A stretch of DNA of 64,000 nucleotides, taken from NCBI RefSeq assembly GCF_000147815.2, contig NC_015957.1:5394001-5458000 (forward strand), written 5' to 3'. The stretch's first letter is position 1. Each line of letters opens with the position of its first letter. Both the position numbers and the translations under genes were made by a program. Positions 9,313 to 17,887 of the stretch are shown here, in pieces. The notes beneath the pieces were generated by a model, which saw only the letters and a list, made by a program, of their open reading frames with translations, searched no databases and had not been told where the DNA came from. The DNA is from Streptomyces violaceusniger Tu 4113. GTDB taxonomy: Bacteria > Actinomycetota > Actinomycetes > Streptomycetales > Streptomycetaceae.

Positions 9313-10827
9313 TCATGACCGGCCCAGGCCGGTGAGATCCAGAGACTCGGAGACGGTGTTCACCGGCAGACCGGTGATGTCCTTGTTCGCCACCATCAGG
9401 TTCGGGAGCAGGAACAGCCAGTCGGCCGCGGCGTCCTTGGACAGCAGCCGGGCAGCCGCCCGCATGGAGGTGATCTGCTCCTGCTGGGTGCCCTGGTCCG
9501 CCTTCTTCAGCAGCGCGCGGAATTCAGGGCTGTCGTAGCGGGTGTAGGAGGTCTTGCTCCCGAACACCGCCTGCATGTCGCGGGGTTCCACATGGCTGAT
9601 GATGGACATGTCGTAGTCGGCGTTCTTGAACACGGTGGTCAGCCAGGCGGCGGGGAACTCCAGTTGGTCGAGCTTGACCTTGAACCCGGCCTGTTCGAGC
9701 TGGCTCTTGACCACGGTGCCGCATGCGGTGGCGTAGGGCAGCGTCGGAAGCCGCAGCCGCAGCGTACGGCCGGCCTGGCCGGACTCCTCGAGGAGCTTCT
9801 TGGCCTTGTCTCGGTTGTACGGATACTCGTTCGTGAGGTTCTGGTACCACGGGTCGGTCGGCGGGACCATGCTGCCGATGAGCTTGCCGCGGCCCGCCCA
9901 GCACGTGTCCATCAGGGCTTTGTGGTCGATGGCGTAGCGGACTGCCTGGCGGACCTTCGGGTTCTTCAGCGGGCCCGAGCCATTGTTGAGGGAGAGGACC
10001 ACCTCACCGTTGGTCGTGCCCTCGATGACCTTGTACTTCGGGTTGTTCTCGAACCGGTACAGGGAGTCCGGGGACTGCATCACGCCGATCACGTTGATGG
10101 TGCCCGTGAGCAGCGCGTTGTTCATGGCCGTCGGGTCCTTGAAGTACTTGAGGGTGACCGACGCGAAGTGCGGTGTGCGCCCCCAGTAGTCATGACGGCG
10201 GGCCAGCGTGATCGAGTCGCCGCGGTTCCACTTCTTCACCACGTACGGGCCGGTGCCCACCGGCTCGGTGGCCAGCTTGCCCACGCCGGTCCGGCTGAAC
10301 ATAGCGCCGACGCGGGTGGTCATCCGGTACAGCCAGTCGTTGCTCGGCCGCTTCAGGGTGACCTTCAGTTCGGTGGGCGACACCGCCCGCGCCGTATCGA
10401 CGACGTCCATCTGGGCCTTCTGCGCGATCGTCCAGTCGGACTTGACACGTCCGATGGAGAACGCGGCGTCCTCGGCCGTGAAGGGTGCGCCATTGCTGAA
10501 CCTGGCGTTCTTCACCAGGTGGAACGTGTACGTCTCGCGGTCCTTGGACAGGGTCCAGGACGTGGCCAGTTGCGGCCGTATCTTCCCGGACTGGTCCAGC
10601 TTCACCAGGTTCTCGTAGACGTTGTAGAGCAGTGCCTGCGAAATGGCGGCACCTTCGGTCTTGGTGAAGTCGAAGTTGGCCGGCTCGGCGGTGAGGCCGA
10701 TGTTCAGGGCGTTCTTCCCGGTACCGCCGGATGCCGTGGACCCGGCCGAGCAGCCTGCCAGCAGCAGGCATGCGAGCGTGACCGCGAGGGTCCCGGCCCC
10801 TCGCACCAGCCGCCTGGTATGTCTCAT
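9313..10827 (-). CDS. Extracellular solute-binding lipoprotein, SBP_bac_5 family
   Basis: Substrate-capturing component of the ABC importer, 504 aa. The N-terminus is a lipoprotein signal with lipobox LLAGC, so the mature protein is anchored outside the membrane from the cysteine at about residue 26. The body matches the peptide/opine-binding family: GLTAEPANFD near the start, VRQAVRYAIDHKAL in the hinge region and YPYNRDKAKKLLEESG. Lies 5 bp downstream of the dehydrogenase gene. This subunit sets specificity, but the ligand cannot be read from sequence. Confidence 0.93.
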   Translation of the reverse strand: MRHTRRLVRGAGTLAVTLACLLLAGCSAGSTASGGTGKNALNIGLTAEPANFDFTKTEGAAISQALLYNVYENLVKLDQSGKIRPQLATSWTLSKDRETYTFHLVKNARFSNGAPFTAEDAAFSIGRVKSDWTIAQKAQMDVVDTARAVSPTELKVTLKRPSNDWLYRMTTRVGAMFSRTGVGKLATEPVGTGPYVVKKWNRGDSITLARRHDYWGRTPHFASVTLKYFKDPTAMNNALLTGTINVIGVMQSPDSLYRFENNPKYKVIEGTTNGEVVLSLNNGSGPLKNPKVRQAVRYAIDHKALMDTCWAGRGKLIGSMVPPTDPWYQNLTNEYPYNRDKAKKLLEESGQAGRTLRLRLPTLPYATACGTVVKSQLEQAGFKVKLDQLEFPAAWLTTVFKNADYDMSIISHVEPRDMQAVFGSKTSYTRYDSPEFRALLKKADQGTQQEQITSMRAAARLLSKDAAADWLFLLPNLMVANKDITGLPVNTVSESLDLTGLGRS

Positions 10828-10832
10828 ATGTA

Positions 10833-11906
10833 CTACCCCTGGCTTTCCATGGTGTGCAGGACGGCGGATGCCACCTCCGCCGTGGTGGCGTTGCCGCCGA
10901 GGTCGGCCGTGTGGTGCCGGACGTCGCGCAGGGTGGCCGCCACCGCGTCGCGGACGCGGCGAGCCGCGCCGGTGTGTCCGAGGTCGTCGAGCAGCATCGC
11001 GCCGGAGAGCATGCAGGCCACCGGATTCGCGACGCCCTTCCCGGCGATGTCGGGTGCGGAGCCGTGCACGGGTTCGTAGATACCCGGCACGTCCGCGCCC
11101 GGCAGGACATTGGCGCTGGGCGCCATGCCCATACCGCCGGCCAGCACCGCGGCGAGGTCGGACAGGATGTCGCCGAACAGGTTGCTCGCGAGCAGCACGT
11201 CAAGGGAGCGCGGGGCCTGGATCATGCGGGCGGCCATGGCGTCGACCAGCACCGTTTCCAGCCGCACCGCCGGATAGTGCTCGCCGACCTCGCGCACCAC
11301 CCGGTCCCACAGCGGATAGCCGTATCGCATCGCGTTGGACTTGGTCACCAGAGACAGATGTCCCGAACGTCGGCCGGCCAGGGCGAACGCCTGGTGCGCC
11401 GCGCGCTCGATGGCGCGACGGGAGTGCACGGCGACCTCGATGCCGAGATCGTGTCCGCTGCCGGCGTGCGCCACCCCGCCGGCGCCGACGTACTCGCCCT
11501 CGGTGTTCTCGCGCACGATCACCAGGTCCACGCCATCGGTGTCGCGCACCTTGGTGGGAACGCCGGGGAACGCGCGCACCGGGCGGAGGTTCACGGCGAG
11601 GTCGAGCTGCTGCCGCAGGCCGATGATCAGGCCCCAGACCAGTTCGTGCTCCGGCACATCGGGACGTCCGACGGCGCCGAACAGCACGGCGTCCGCCTTC
11701 TTGACCAGGCCGGCCGCATCGGCCGGCATCGCCGCGCCCTGCCGGAGGTACCGCTCGCCTCCCCAGTCGTACGAGGCCACATCGAGCCGGTGGCCTTCGG
11801 CCTCCAGCGCGGTCCGGAGCGTCGGCACGGTCGCCGCGACGACCTCAGGGCCGATCCCGTCGCCCGGTATGACGGCAAGCCGCACGACCTCGGGGTCCCG
11901 CGTCAT
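10833..11906 (-). CDS. Isocitrate/isopropylmalate dehydrogenase family enzyme (tartrate dehydrogenase-like)
   Basis: Beta-decarboxylating 2-hydroxyacid dehydrogenase, 357 aa, first gene of the minus-strand operon. Motifs: IPGDGIGPEV at the N-terminus, VRENTEGEY, TKSNAMRYGYPLWDRV with the catalytic lysine and tyrosine region, NLFGDILSD, and YEPVHGSAPDIAGK. Placement with transport and aldehyde-oxidising genes, away from leu genes, argues for a catabolic role (tartrate, malate or a homologue) over leucine synthesis. The ATG at 11906 has AAAGG 8 nt upstream; the GTG three codons earlier abuts that sequence and is less likely. Confidence 0.88.
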   Translation of the reverse strand: MTRDPEVVRLAVIPGDGIGPEVVAATVPTLRTALEAEGHRLDVASYDWGGERYLRQGAAMPADAAGLVKKADAVLFGAVGRPDVPEHELVWGLIIGLRQQLDLAVNLRPVRAFPGVPTKVRDTDGVDLVIVRENTEGEYVGAGGVAHAGSGHDLGIEVAVHSRRAIERAAHQAFALAGRRSGHLSLVTKSNAMRYGYPLWDRVVREVGEHYPAVRLETVLVDAMAARMIQAPRSLDVLLASNLFGDILSDLAAVLAGGMGMAPSANVLPGADVPGIYEPVHGSAPDIAGKGVANPVACMLSGAMLLDDLGHTGAARRVRDAVAATLRDVRHHTADLGGNATTAEVASAVLHTMESQG

Positions 11907-11926
11907 GGACGACACCTTTCGTTGTG

Positions 11927-11941
11927 ACTGGCCTGACCAGT
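11927..11941. promoter_or_regulatory. FadR-type (FCD GntR) operator candidate
   Basis: ACTGGCCTGACCAGT differs from the E. coli FadR consensus ACTGGTCNGACCAGT at one specified position. It lies 21 bp before the dehydrogenase start, in the divergent region between the transport operon and the amidase-gntR pair, whose second gene encodes an FCD-type GntR protein. That regulator is the obvious candidate to bind here. Confidence 0.65.
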
Positions 11942-11977
11942 AAGCTCATTTGCCAGGTACCGTGACGACTTAAATTG

Positions 11978-11990
11978 CTCTTGTCAAGAG
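11978..11990. promoter_or_regulatory. Short perfect palindrome, possible second regulatory site
   Basis: CTCTTGTCAAGAG has 6-bp perfect arms around one base, in the divergent intergenic region on the amidase side. It could be a second operator. Its sequence differs from the FadR-type site, so the binding protein is unknown. Confidence 0.35.
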
Positions 11991-11999
11991 TTCGAATTT

Positions 12000-12038
12000 C
12001 CCAGCTATCGCCAGCGGCACCTCCCTGCGGTAGCTGGG
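12000..12038. repeat. Streptomyces-type intergenic palindrome
   Basis: Arms CCCAGCTA (12000-12007) and TAGCTGGG (12031-12038) enclose GGCACCTCCCTGCGG. The right part strongly resembles the GGCACCTCCC...GGTAGCTGGGGG palindrome I know as recurrent in Streptomyces intergenic DNA. It abuts the amidase ribosome binding site. Confidence 0.5.
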
Positions 12039-12055
12039 GGAGAAGGAGACTGCGG

Positions 12056-13516
12056 GTGCTCACGGAACAGGGCCTGGCCACCATGCCGGCCGTCGAGATG
12101 GTGGCCCGATTCGCCGACGGCACGCTGTCGCCGGTCCAGGTCCACGACGCCGTCCAGTCGGTCATCGAGGTGCGGGAGAGTGTGCTCAACGCGTTCTGGG
12201 TGCGGGATCCGGACGAGTCCCGCAAGGCGGCCCAGGCCAGCGAGTCCCGATGGGCGGCGGGGGAACCGCTCGGGCCCATCGACGGCGTGCCCGTGACGCT
12301 GAAGGAGAACGTCGCCCGCAGGGGCGTCCCCATGCCCTCGGGCAACGCGGGAACCGAGCCGGCCGTCCCCGAGGCGGACGCGCCCATCACCGCGCGGGTC
12401 CTCGAATCCGGCGGGGTGATCCTCGGGTCGACCGTGATGCCGGACTGGGGCATGCTCTCCTCGGGGGTCTCCAGCCGGCACGGCATTTCGCGCAGCCCCT
12501 GGAACGCCGCCTGGACCACGGGCGGTTCCAGCTCCGGTGCGGGGGCCGCGGCCGCCGGGGGCTATGGTCCGCTCCACGTGGGCACCGACATCGGGGGATC
12601 GATCCGGCTGCCGGGCACCTGGCTGGGCCTCGCCACGCTCAAGCCCAGCTACGGGAGGATCCCGCTGGACGCCCCGTACCTGGGACGCGCCGCCGGTCCC
12701 CTGACGCGCACCGTGGCGGACGCGGCCCTGTTCATGCGTGTCCTGAGCCGGCCGGATCCCCGGGACTGGACAAGCCTGCCGCCGCAGGACATCGACTGGT
12801 CGGCGCCGGCCGGCGAGGTGCGCGGACTGCGGGTGGGGGTGCACCTGGACGCCGGCTGCGGGGAGCCGTGCGACGCCGAGATCCTCGCCGCGGTGAACCG
12901 CGCCGCCGCCGTCTTCGAGGCGGCCGGAGCCGTCGTGGAGCCCGTCGAGCCGTTTATGAGCCAGGACCTCCTGGACGACCTGGACCTGTTCTGGCGGGTG
13001 CGGTCCTGGAACGACTTCCGCGCGCTGACGCCCGAGGCCGGGCTGCGCGTCCACCCCCACATCATCAGGTGGTGTCAGGGAGGCGCGGACGTACCGGGCA
13101 CGAAGGTACTCCAGTGCTACCAGCAGATCATGAGCATCCAGGCGCGGACCGTGGCGGCGACGGAACCGTACGATCTGGTGCTCTCGCCGGTGGCTCCAGT
13201 GGCGGCGTTTGCCGCCGAGCAGCCGATGCCGTTCACGGGGGACGCGAAGACCATGGCCCACATCGGCTTCACCGCGCCGTACAACATGTCGGGGCAGCCC
13301 GCGGCGACCGTCAACTGCGGCTTTACGGCGGACCGTCGGCCCATCGGGGTGCAGATCGCGGGCCGCCGCTTCGACGATCTCGGCGTCTTGAGGGCGGCGG
13401 CGTGGTACGAACGGAACCGGCCCGCCGGGGCGGTCCCGCACTGGCCGGACAGCGCCCCCGGTGCACCCACCGGGGAGAAGTCGACATGTACCACGCTCGA
13501 AGGGAAGAAGCCGTGA
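12056..13516 (+). CDS. Amidase signature family enzyme
   Basis: Hydrolyses an amide to acid and ammonia; substrate unknown. The 486-aa protein has the Lys-cisSer-Ser triad: K83 in TLKENVAR, the cis serine (about S159) in GGSSSGAG, and the nucleophile S182 in GTDIGGSI. The GTG at 12056 is preceded by AGGAG with a 7-nt gap; an earlier in-frame start would run through the palindromic repeat. Overlaps the GntR gene (GTGA) and is divergent from the ABC operon, so it probably acts on the same imported compound. Not GatA, since no gatB/C is nearby. Confidence 0.92.
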   Translation: MLTEQGLATMPAVEMVARFADGTLSPVQVHDAVQSVIEVRESVLNAFWVRDPDESRKAAQASESRWAAGEPLGPIDGVPVTLKENVARRGVPMPSGNAGTEPAVPEADAPITARVLESGGVILGSTVMPDWGMLSSGVSSRHGISRSPWNAAWTTGGSSSGAGAAAAGGYGPLHVGTDIGGSIRLPGTWLGLATLKPSYGRIPLDAPYLGRAAGPLTRTVADAALFMRVLSRPDPRDWTSLPPQDIDWSAPAGEVRGLRVGVHLDAGCGEPCDAEILAAVNRAAAVFEAAGAVVEPVEPFMSQDLLDDLDLFWRVRSWNDFRALTPEAGLRVHPHIIRWCQGGADVPGTKVLQCYQQIMSIQARTVAATEPYDLVLSPVAPVAAFAAEQPMPFTGDAKTMAHIGFTAPYNMSGQPAATVNCGFTADRRPIGVQIAGRRFDDLGVLRAAAWYERNRPAGAVPHWPDSAPGAPTGEKSTCTTLEGKKP

Positions 13517-14295
13517 GTGACGGTGCACAGTTCCGGCAGGTCTCACCGGTACGGCTCTACCAGCGCATCGTCGAGCAGATCGAGCAGGCGATCGCCCGAG
13601 GTGATCTGAAGCCCGGTCAACGACTGCCGAGCGAGCGAGAGTTGGTGACGCAGTTCGGGGCGAGCCGGCCCACGGTTCGGGAGGCCCTGCGCGTGCTGGA
13701 GAGCAACGGCCTCGTCCGCTCGCGCCCGGGTGATCCGAACGGCCCGGAGATCCTGCCGTTCTCACCGGCCGGCCTGACCAAGGAGATGACCCGGCTCGTC
13801 CAGTTCGACAACGTCTCGATGGCCGAGTTGATCTCGTTCCGCATGATCCTCGACGGGTCGGCGAGCCTGCTGGCGGCTCGGCTGCGGTCCGAGGAGGAGC
13901 TGTCCGCCATGGAACGGACGATCGCCGTCATGTCGGACGCGATCGAGGCAGGCTACGAGGAGTTCAGCAAGGCGGACGTCGCATTCCATGAGGCGGTGGC
14001 CGTGGCCAGCCGCAACTCCCTCATCGAGGTGTGCAATCAGGTGGTCCGGGGCGCCGTCCTCTCGCTGATCTCGGACAAGGTCGCCCACGCCCGCAACGGC
14101 ACGGCGCTCATGCGGAAGTCGCTCCATCACCACCAGGAAGTGCTCGAGGCGATCCGGGTACGGGACGGCCAGGCGGCAGCACGCATCTCGCGGCGCACAC
14201 TCTACGACTACTACGCCGGCTACGTCCCCGAGGACGAACAGGGGCCGCTGCTCGCGCTCGTGGACGACGAGGAGACGTCAACCACTCTGCCGTAG
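13513..14295 (+). CDS. FadR-subfamily GntR transcriptional regulator (FCD domain)
   Basis: Protein of 260 aa: N-terminal winged helix (about 8-75) with the GntR signature LPSERELVTQFGASRPTVRE, then an all-helical FCD ligand domain with metal-ligand histidines in DVAFHEAV and the HHHQEVLEAI segment. The GTG start at 13513 overlaps the amidase stop; the frame is open far upstream but that would overlap the amidase completely. Likely repressor of its own operon and the divergent transport operon through the FadR-type site at 11927. FCD regulators commonly sense hydroxy- or dicarboxylic acids, which suits the dehydrogenase next door. Confidence 0.9.
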   Translation: MSDGAQFRQVSPVRLYQRIVEQIEQAIARGDLKPGQRLPSERELVTQFGASRPTVREALRVLESNGLVRSRPGDPNGPEILPFSPAGLTKEMTRLVQFDNVSMAELISFRMILDGSASLLAARLRSEEELSAMERTIAVMSDAIEAGYEEFSKADVAFHEAVAVASRNSLIEVCNQVVRGAVLSLISDKVAHARNGTALMRKSLHHHQEVLEAIRVRDGQAAARISRRTLYDYYAGYVPEDEQGPLLALVDDEETSTTLP

Positions 14296-14311
14296 ACGAT
14301 CGGGAGGGGAT

Positions 14312-14340
14312 CGGTGTGCTCGCTGGTGGCGAGCACACCG
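14312..14340. terminator. Intrinsic terminator after gntR
   Basis: Perfect 12-bp arms CGGTGTGCTCGC (14312-14323) and GCGAGCACACCG (14329-14340) around TGGTG, 17 bp after the GntR stop. Confidence 0.8.
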
Positions 14341-14593
14341 TGTGCGGTGTGCGGTGTGCTAGCGGAGGCGGTCGGCTCGTCGGCCACCTCGGTCTCAGGG
14401 CACGGACGTTCCACGTTGCCAGGAGGCGATGACGATCAGCGTCTTCGTCTGCAGCACGCCGACACCCTTACGACGCAGACGATTGACCACTTTCTCCCGC
14501 GTATCCAAGTGGTTCCGCTACTCCCCGCTTGACCCGGGCCACCTGGCCGGCACTGACGGCATCATGTTCGTCAAGGACGTCCCGCAGAGCTGA
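14341..14593. other. Non-coding stretch, no recognised gene
   Basis: After a GTGTGCGGTGTGCGGTGTGC tandem at 14340-14359 I see only short open stretches on either strand and no credible start, so this looks like decayed sequence leading into the AraC remnant. Confidence 0.5.
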
Positions 14594-14914
14594 CCCGTTC
14601 TGCACTCCAACCCGGCCGCGCCGTGGAGCCGTCTGGCGGCTGAGGCGAGCGTCTCCCGTCCCACCCTGGCGCGCCGGTTCACCACCCTGGTCGGCCGCCC
14701 TCCGATGACGTACCTCACATGGTGGCGTGTGATCCTTGCCGCCACCCTGCTCCGAGACACTGCGGATACCCTGGCCACCATCGCCGGCCGGGTCGGCTAC
14801 GGCAGCCCGTACGCACTCTCACACGCCTTCGAGAGGGAGTTCGGCACGACACCGGGGCGGTATCGAGCGCAGGTCACGGAAGGGCCGTCTCGTGAGCCCA
14901 ACAGGGCCTCGTAG
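14594..14914 (+). pseudogene. AraC-family regulator remnant (DNA-binding domain only)
   Basis: Reading from 14594, just after an in-frame TGA at 14591, the frame encodes WSRLAAEASVSRPTLARRFT, then TYLTWWRVILAATLLRDT and GYGSPYALSHAFEREFGTTP, a complete double helix-turn-helix of a cupin-type AraC activator. The whole N-terminal sensor domain is missing and there is no good start before the first helix. I call it a 5'-truncated pseudogene. It runs up to the MoxR ATPase gene. Confidence 0.75.
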
Positions 14915-14927
14915 GCAGGGAGTTGAG

Positions 14928-16130
14928 TTGGACACCGCACAGGACGCGCAGGACACGGCCAAGCGGCTGCGGGCGATCGGCGACGAGCTGTCGGACCGTT
15001 TCTACGAGCGGGCCGACGTGGTGCGGACGCTGGTGGTGACGCTGCTGGCAGGGCAGCACTCGCTGGTGCTCGGCCCGCCCGGAACGGCGAAGTCCGAGCT
15101 GGCCCGGGAGCTCACGGGCCGGATCGAGGGGGCGGCCTACTGGGAGATCCTGCTGTCGAAGTTCACCGCACCGACGAGGATGTTCGGTCCCATCGACGTC
15201 GCCGCGCTGGCCCGGGGTGAGTACCGCCAGGTCTACGACGGCCGCGCCACGACCGCGCATGTCGCCTTCATCGACGAGATTTTCAAGTGCTCCACGGCGG
15301 CGCTGAACGAGACGCTGGGCTACCTCAACGAGCGGATCTACCACCCCGAGAGCGGCGGCGAGCCGATTCGCTGCCCGCTGATCGGGGCCATCACCGCGAG
15401 CAATGAACTGCCCAGCGGCGAGGATTCGGCCGCGATCTACGACCGGCTGCTGGTGCGGATCGAGGTCGGGTACCTGGAAGACCCCTCGAACTTCGCCGCG
15501 CTGGTCCGCTCCGCCGTCAACCGCCCGGCGGCACCCGCCCGGACCACGGTGGAGCTGGCCGCGTTACGGCACGCCGTGACCGAAGCCGTCCCGGCCGTGG
15601 ACGTCCCCGACGCGATCGTGGACGCGGTGTGTACGCTGCGGGCCGCCCTGCGCCGTAAGGAACTCATCGCCTCCGACCGCCGCTGGCGGCAGGCGGTGGG
15701 TCTGCTCCAGGCGTCCGCGTACCTCGATGGCCGTCCGGCGGTCGCCGAGACCGACCTGTCGGTGCTGACGCACGTGCTGTGGGACTCCCCCGCTCAACGT
15801 CCGACCGTCGAGCGCGAGGTGCTGCAACTGGTCAACCCCGACGCCAAGGAGGCGCTCGACCTGGCCGACGCCATCGAGGAGCTGGAGGCCCAACTCGACG
15901 CCATGGCCGGGCAGTCCCGCGAGGCGCTGAGCGAGTGGGTCATCAAGAAGGCCCACAACACGCTCGCCATGGCGGGGAAGCGGCTGGAGAAGCTGCGCCA
16001 GGACGCGGCGCACGCGGGCCGCTCCACCGCCGCCATCGAACGCGTCACCGGCCGCCAGCGCGCCGTCCGCGCCCGCGTACTCACCGAGGCCCTCGGCATG
16101 GACGCGAGCACGGTGCAGGCCCAGCTCTGA
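14928..16130 (+). CDS. MoxR-type AAA+ ATPase, RavA-like
   Basis: AAA+ ATPase, about 400 aa, with Walker A GPPGTAKS (residues 49-56), Walker B HVAFIDEIFK, and the RavA-typical N-terminus DRFYERADVVR and WEILLSKFTAPTRMFGP. It is followed 21 bp later by a VWA protein, the RavA/ViaA arrangement, and probably works with it as a metal- or maturation-linked chaperone. The start is uncertain: the TTG at 14928 has AGGGAG 5 nt upstream, while the GTG at 14892 has GGAAGGG 7 nt upstream and adds 12 residues. The longer open frame overlaps the AraC remnant and is not used. Confidence 0.85.
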   Translation: MDTAQDAQDTAKRLRAIGDELSDRFYERADVVRTLVVTLLAGQHSLVLGPPGTAKSELARELTGRIEGAAYWEILLSKFTAPTRMFGPIDVAALARGEYRQVYDGRATTAHVAFIDEIFKCSTAALNETLGYLNERIYHPESGGEPIRCPLIGAITASNELPSGEDSAAIYDRLLVRIEVGYLEDPSNFAALVRSAVNRPAAPARTTVELAALRHAVTEAVPAVDVPDAIVDAVCTLRAALRRKELIASDRRWRQAVGLLQASAYLDGRPAVAETDLSVLTHVLWDSPAQRPTVEREVLQLVNPDAKEALDLADAIEELEAQLDAMAGQSREALSEWVIKKAHNTLAMAGKRLEKLRQDAAHAGRSTAAIERVTGRQRAVRARVLTEALGMDASTVQAQL

Positions 16131-16151
16131 ACACGGGGGGGGATCAGGACC

Positions 16152-17801
16152 ATGGGCGAGACACCGGGCGAGACACCCGGCCGGACACTGGGCCGGCTCG
16201 ACGAGTTGGCGGGCCGGGCCGGGAAGTGGCTGGGCCGGTCCGCCGCCGCTCCCGAGCGGCACACGGCGGCAGTGGTCGCGGACCGGTTCGACCGGATCAC
16301 CTGGCGCGACACCTACGAGCAGTCGGCCGGACTGCGCGATGTGGCCGAGGAGCTGAACGAGCGTTACCACTACACCGCCGACCTCCTGACCGACGTGTTC
16401 CTGGCCGCCTACAAAGTCGGCCCGCGGTTGCGCGAGCGCGCCGAGATGGATCCCTCCCGGCTGGTCAACCACCAGGTCATCACCTCGCTGGTGGAGTCAC
16501 TGGAGTTCACCGAGCTGCGCCGGGAGACGGCCGGAGACCCCTACGCCGCCGCCATGGCCGTGCTCGCCCAGGCCGCCGCGGTGCGTGGGATGCTGGAGCG
16601 CTGCCGGGCGGCCCGGGAGCGGGCCGAGCGGGCGAAGAAGGCCCAGCAGGACGCCGAAGGCGCGGCGGACGCCGTGAGCAAGGCGCTCCAGCAGGCCACC
16701 GACGAGGCGGACTGGTCCAACGGGGTCGGCACCGTACCGACCCCGGCCGCCGACGCCGTACAACAGGCGATCGAGGCCGCCGAGACCGCCGACGCCGCTG
16801 CGCGGCAGGCCGCCCAGGACGCCGCGCAGGCCCTCGCGGCGGCCCCCGGCATCCGTGCCGCCGCGCGGAACGCGGCGGCGAAGGCCGCCCGCGCCGTGCG
16901 GGAGGAGGCCGCGCTGATGCGGGCATGGGGTGTTGGCCCCGGCGAGCTGGAGCGGATGCCGTTCGACCAGCGCGCCCGGCTCGCCGAGCGGCTGCGCAGC
17001 GGCCGTCTCGCACAGTGGGCCGAGCTGATCGGTCGCTTCCGGCAGATGGCAGGCGGTGAGCGCGCCCGCAAGATGGAGAACGCCACCGGCGAGCTGGTCG
17101 GCGTCACGCTCGGCAATGACCTCTCCCGCGTCATCCCCTCCGAGCTGGCCAATCTCGGCCTGCCCGAGCTGCGTGCGGTGTTCGCCGCGCGCTACGCCGC
17201 CGGGGAGCTGATGCTCTACGACAGCCAGGGAGAGCAGGCCACCGGCCAGGGCGCCATCATCGCGTGCGTGGACACCTCGCACTCCATGTACGAGGCGGGG
17301 CCCGGCGGCGTCACCCGGGAGGCGTGGGCCAAGGCGTGCGCCCTGGCGCTGCTGGAGCAGGCCCGCCATGCGGGGCGTGACTTCGTCGGCGTCCTGTTCT
17401 CCGCCGCCGACAAGATCCAGGTCTTCCGCTTCCCGTCCGGCCGGCCCGCCGACATCGCCCGGATCCTCGACTTCGCAGAGACCTTCCTCGGCGGTGGCAC
17501 CAGTTACCAGACGCCGCTGACAGCGGCCCGCGAGCTGCTGGAGGAGGAGTTCAACGACACCGCCCGCACGCGCGGCGACATCGTGATGATCACCGATGAC
17601 GAATGCGGCGTCACCGAGGAATGGATGCGCGGCTGGAACGACGCCAAGCATCTGTTGGGCTTCCGGGTCTTCGGCGTGGCGATCGGCGCCCCGCCCGCCG
17701 CCGAAACCGGCTCGGTCCTGGAGGCCCTGTGCGACAACCTCCGCTCCATCGAGGACCTCACCGACGTCCATGCGGCCGCCGACCTCTTCCGCGTGATCTG
17801 A
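16152..17801 (+). CDS. VWA-domain protein, ViaA-like partner of the MoxR ATPase
   Basis: 549 aa. An alanine-rich helical N-terminal half, probably coiled coil around residues 150-260, precedes a C-terminal von Willebrand A domain (about 360-540). The VWA metal site is DTSHSM in IIACVDTSHSMYE, with a later threonine in GGGTSYQTPL and ITDDECG. E. coli ViaA has the same order, helical region then C-terminal VWA, and binds RavA. Starts with ATG after a G-rich ribosome binding site and is probably co-transcribed with the ATPase. Function by homology only; no cofactor-dependent enzyme sits next to the pair. Confidence 0.83.
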   Translation: MGETPGETPGRTLGRLDELAGRAGKWLGRSAAAPERHTAAVVADRFDRITWRDTYEQSAGLRDVAEELNERYHYTADLLTDVFLAAYKVGPRLRERAEMDPSRLVNHQVITSLVESLEFTELRRETAGDPYAAAMAVLAQAAAVRGMLERCRAARERAERAKKAQQDAEGAADAVSKALQQATDEADWSNGVGTVPTPAADAVQQAIEAAETADAAARQAAQDAAQALAAAPGIRAAARNAAAKAARAVREEAALMRAWGVGPGELERMPFDQRARLAERLRSGRLAQWAELIGRFRQMAGGERARKMENATGELVGVTLGNDLSRVIPSELANLGLPELRAVFAARYAAGELMLYDSQGEQATGQGAIIACVDTSHSMYEAGPGGVTREAWAKACALALLEQARHAGRDFVGVLFSAADKIQVFRFPSGRPADIARILDFAETFLGGGTSYQTPLTAARELLEEEFNDTARTRGDIVMITDDECGVTEEWMRGWNDAKHLLGFRVFGVAIGAPPAAETGSVLEALCDNLRSIEDLTDVHAAADLFRVI

Positions 17802-17887
17802 CCCGGCCTTCTCCCCCGCCCCCGCAACCCCGACACGTCATCCGTGGGTCCGATTGTCGCGACCGCCTTATCGGCCGTCGACGGAAT

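Noticed and set aside
14410..14593. Short open stretches on both strands before the AraC remnant as small genes or an AsnC-like tail
   Set aside because: Too short and without starts; similarity impression too weak to name.
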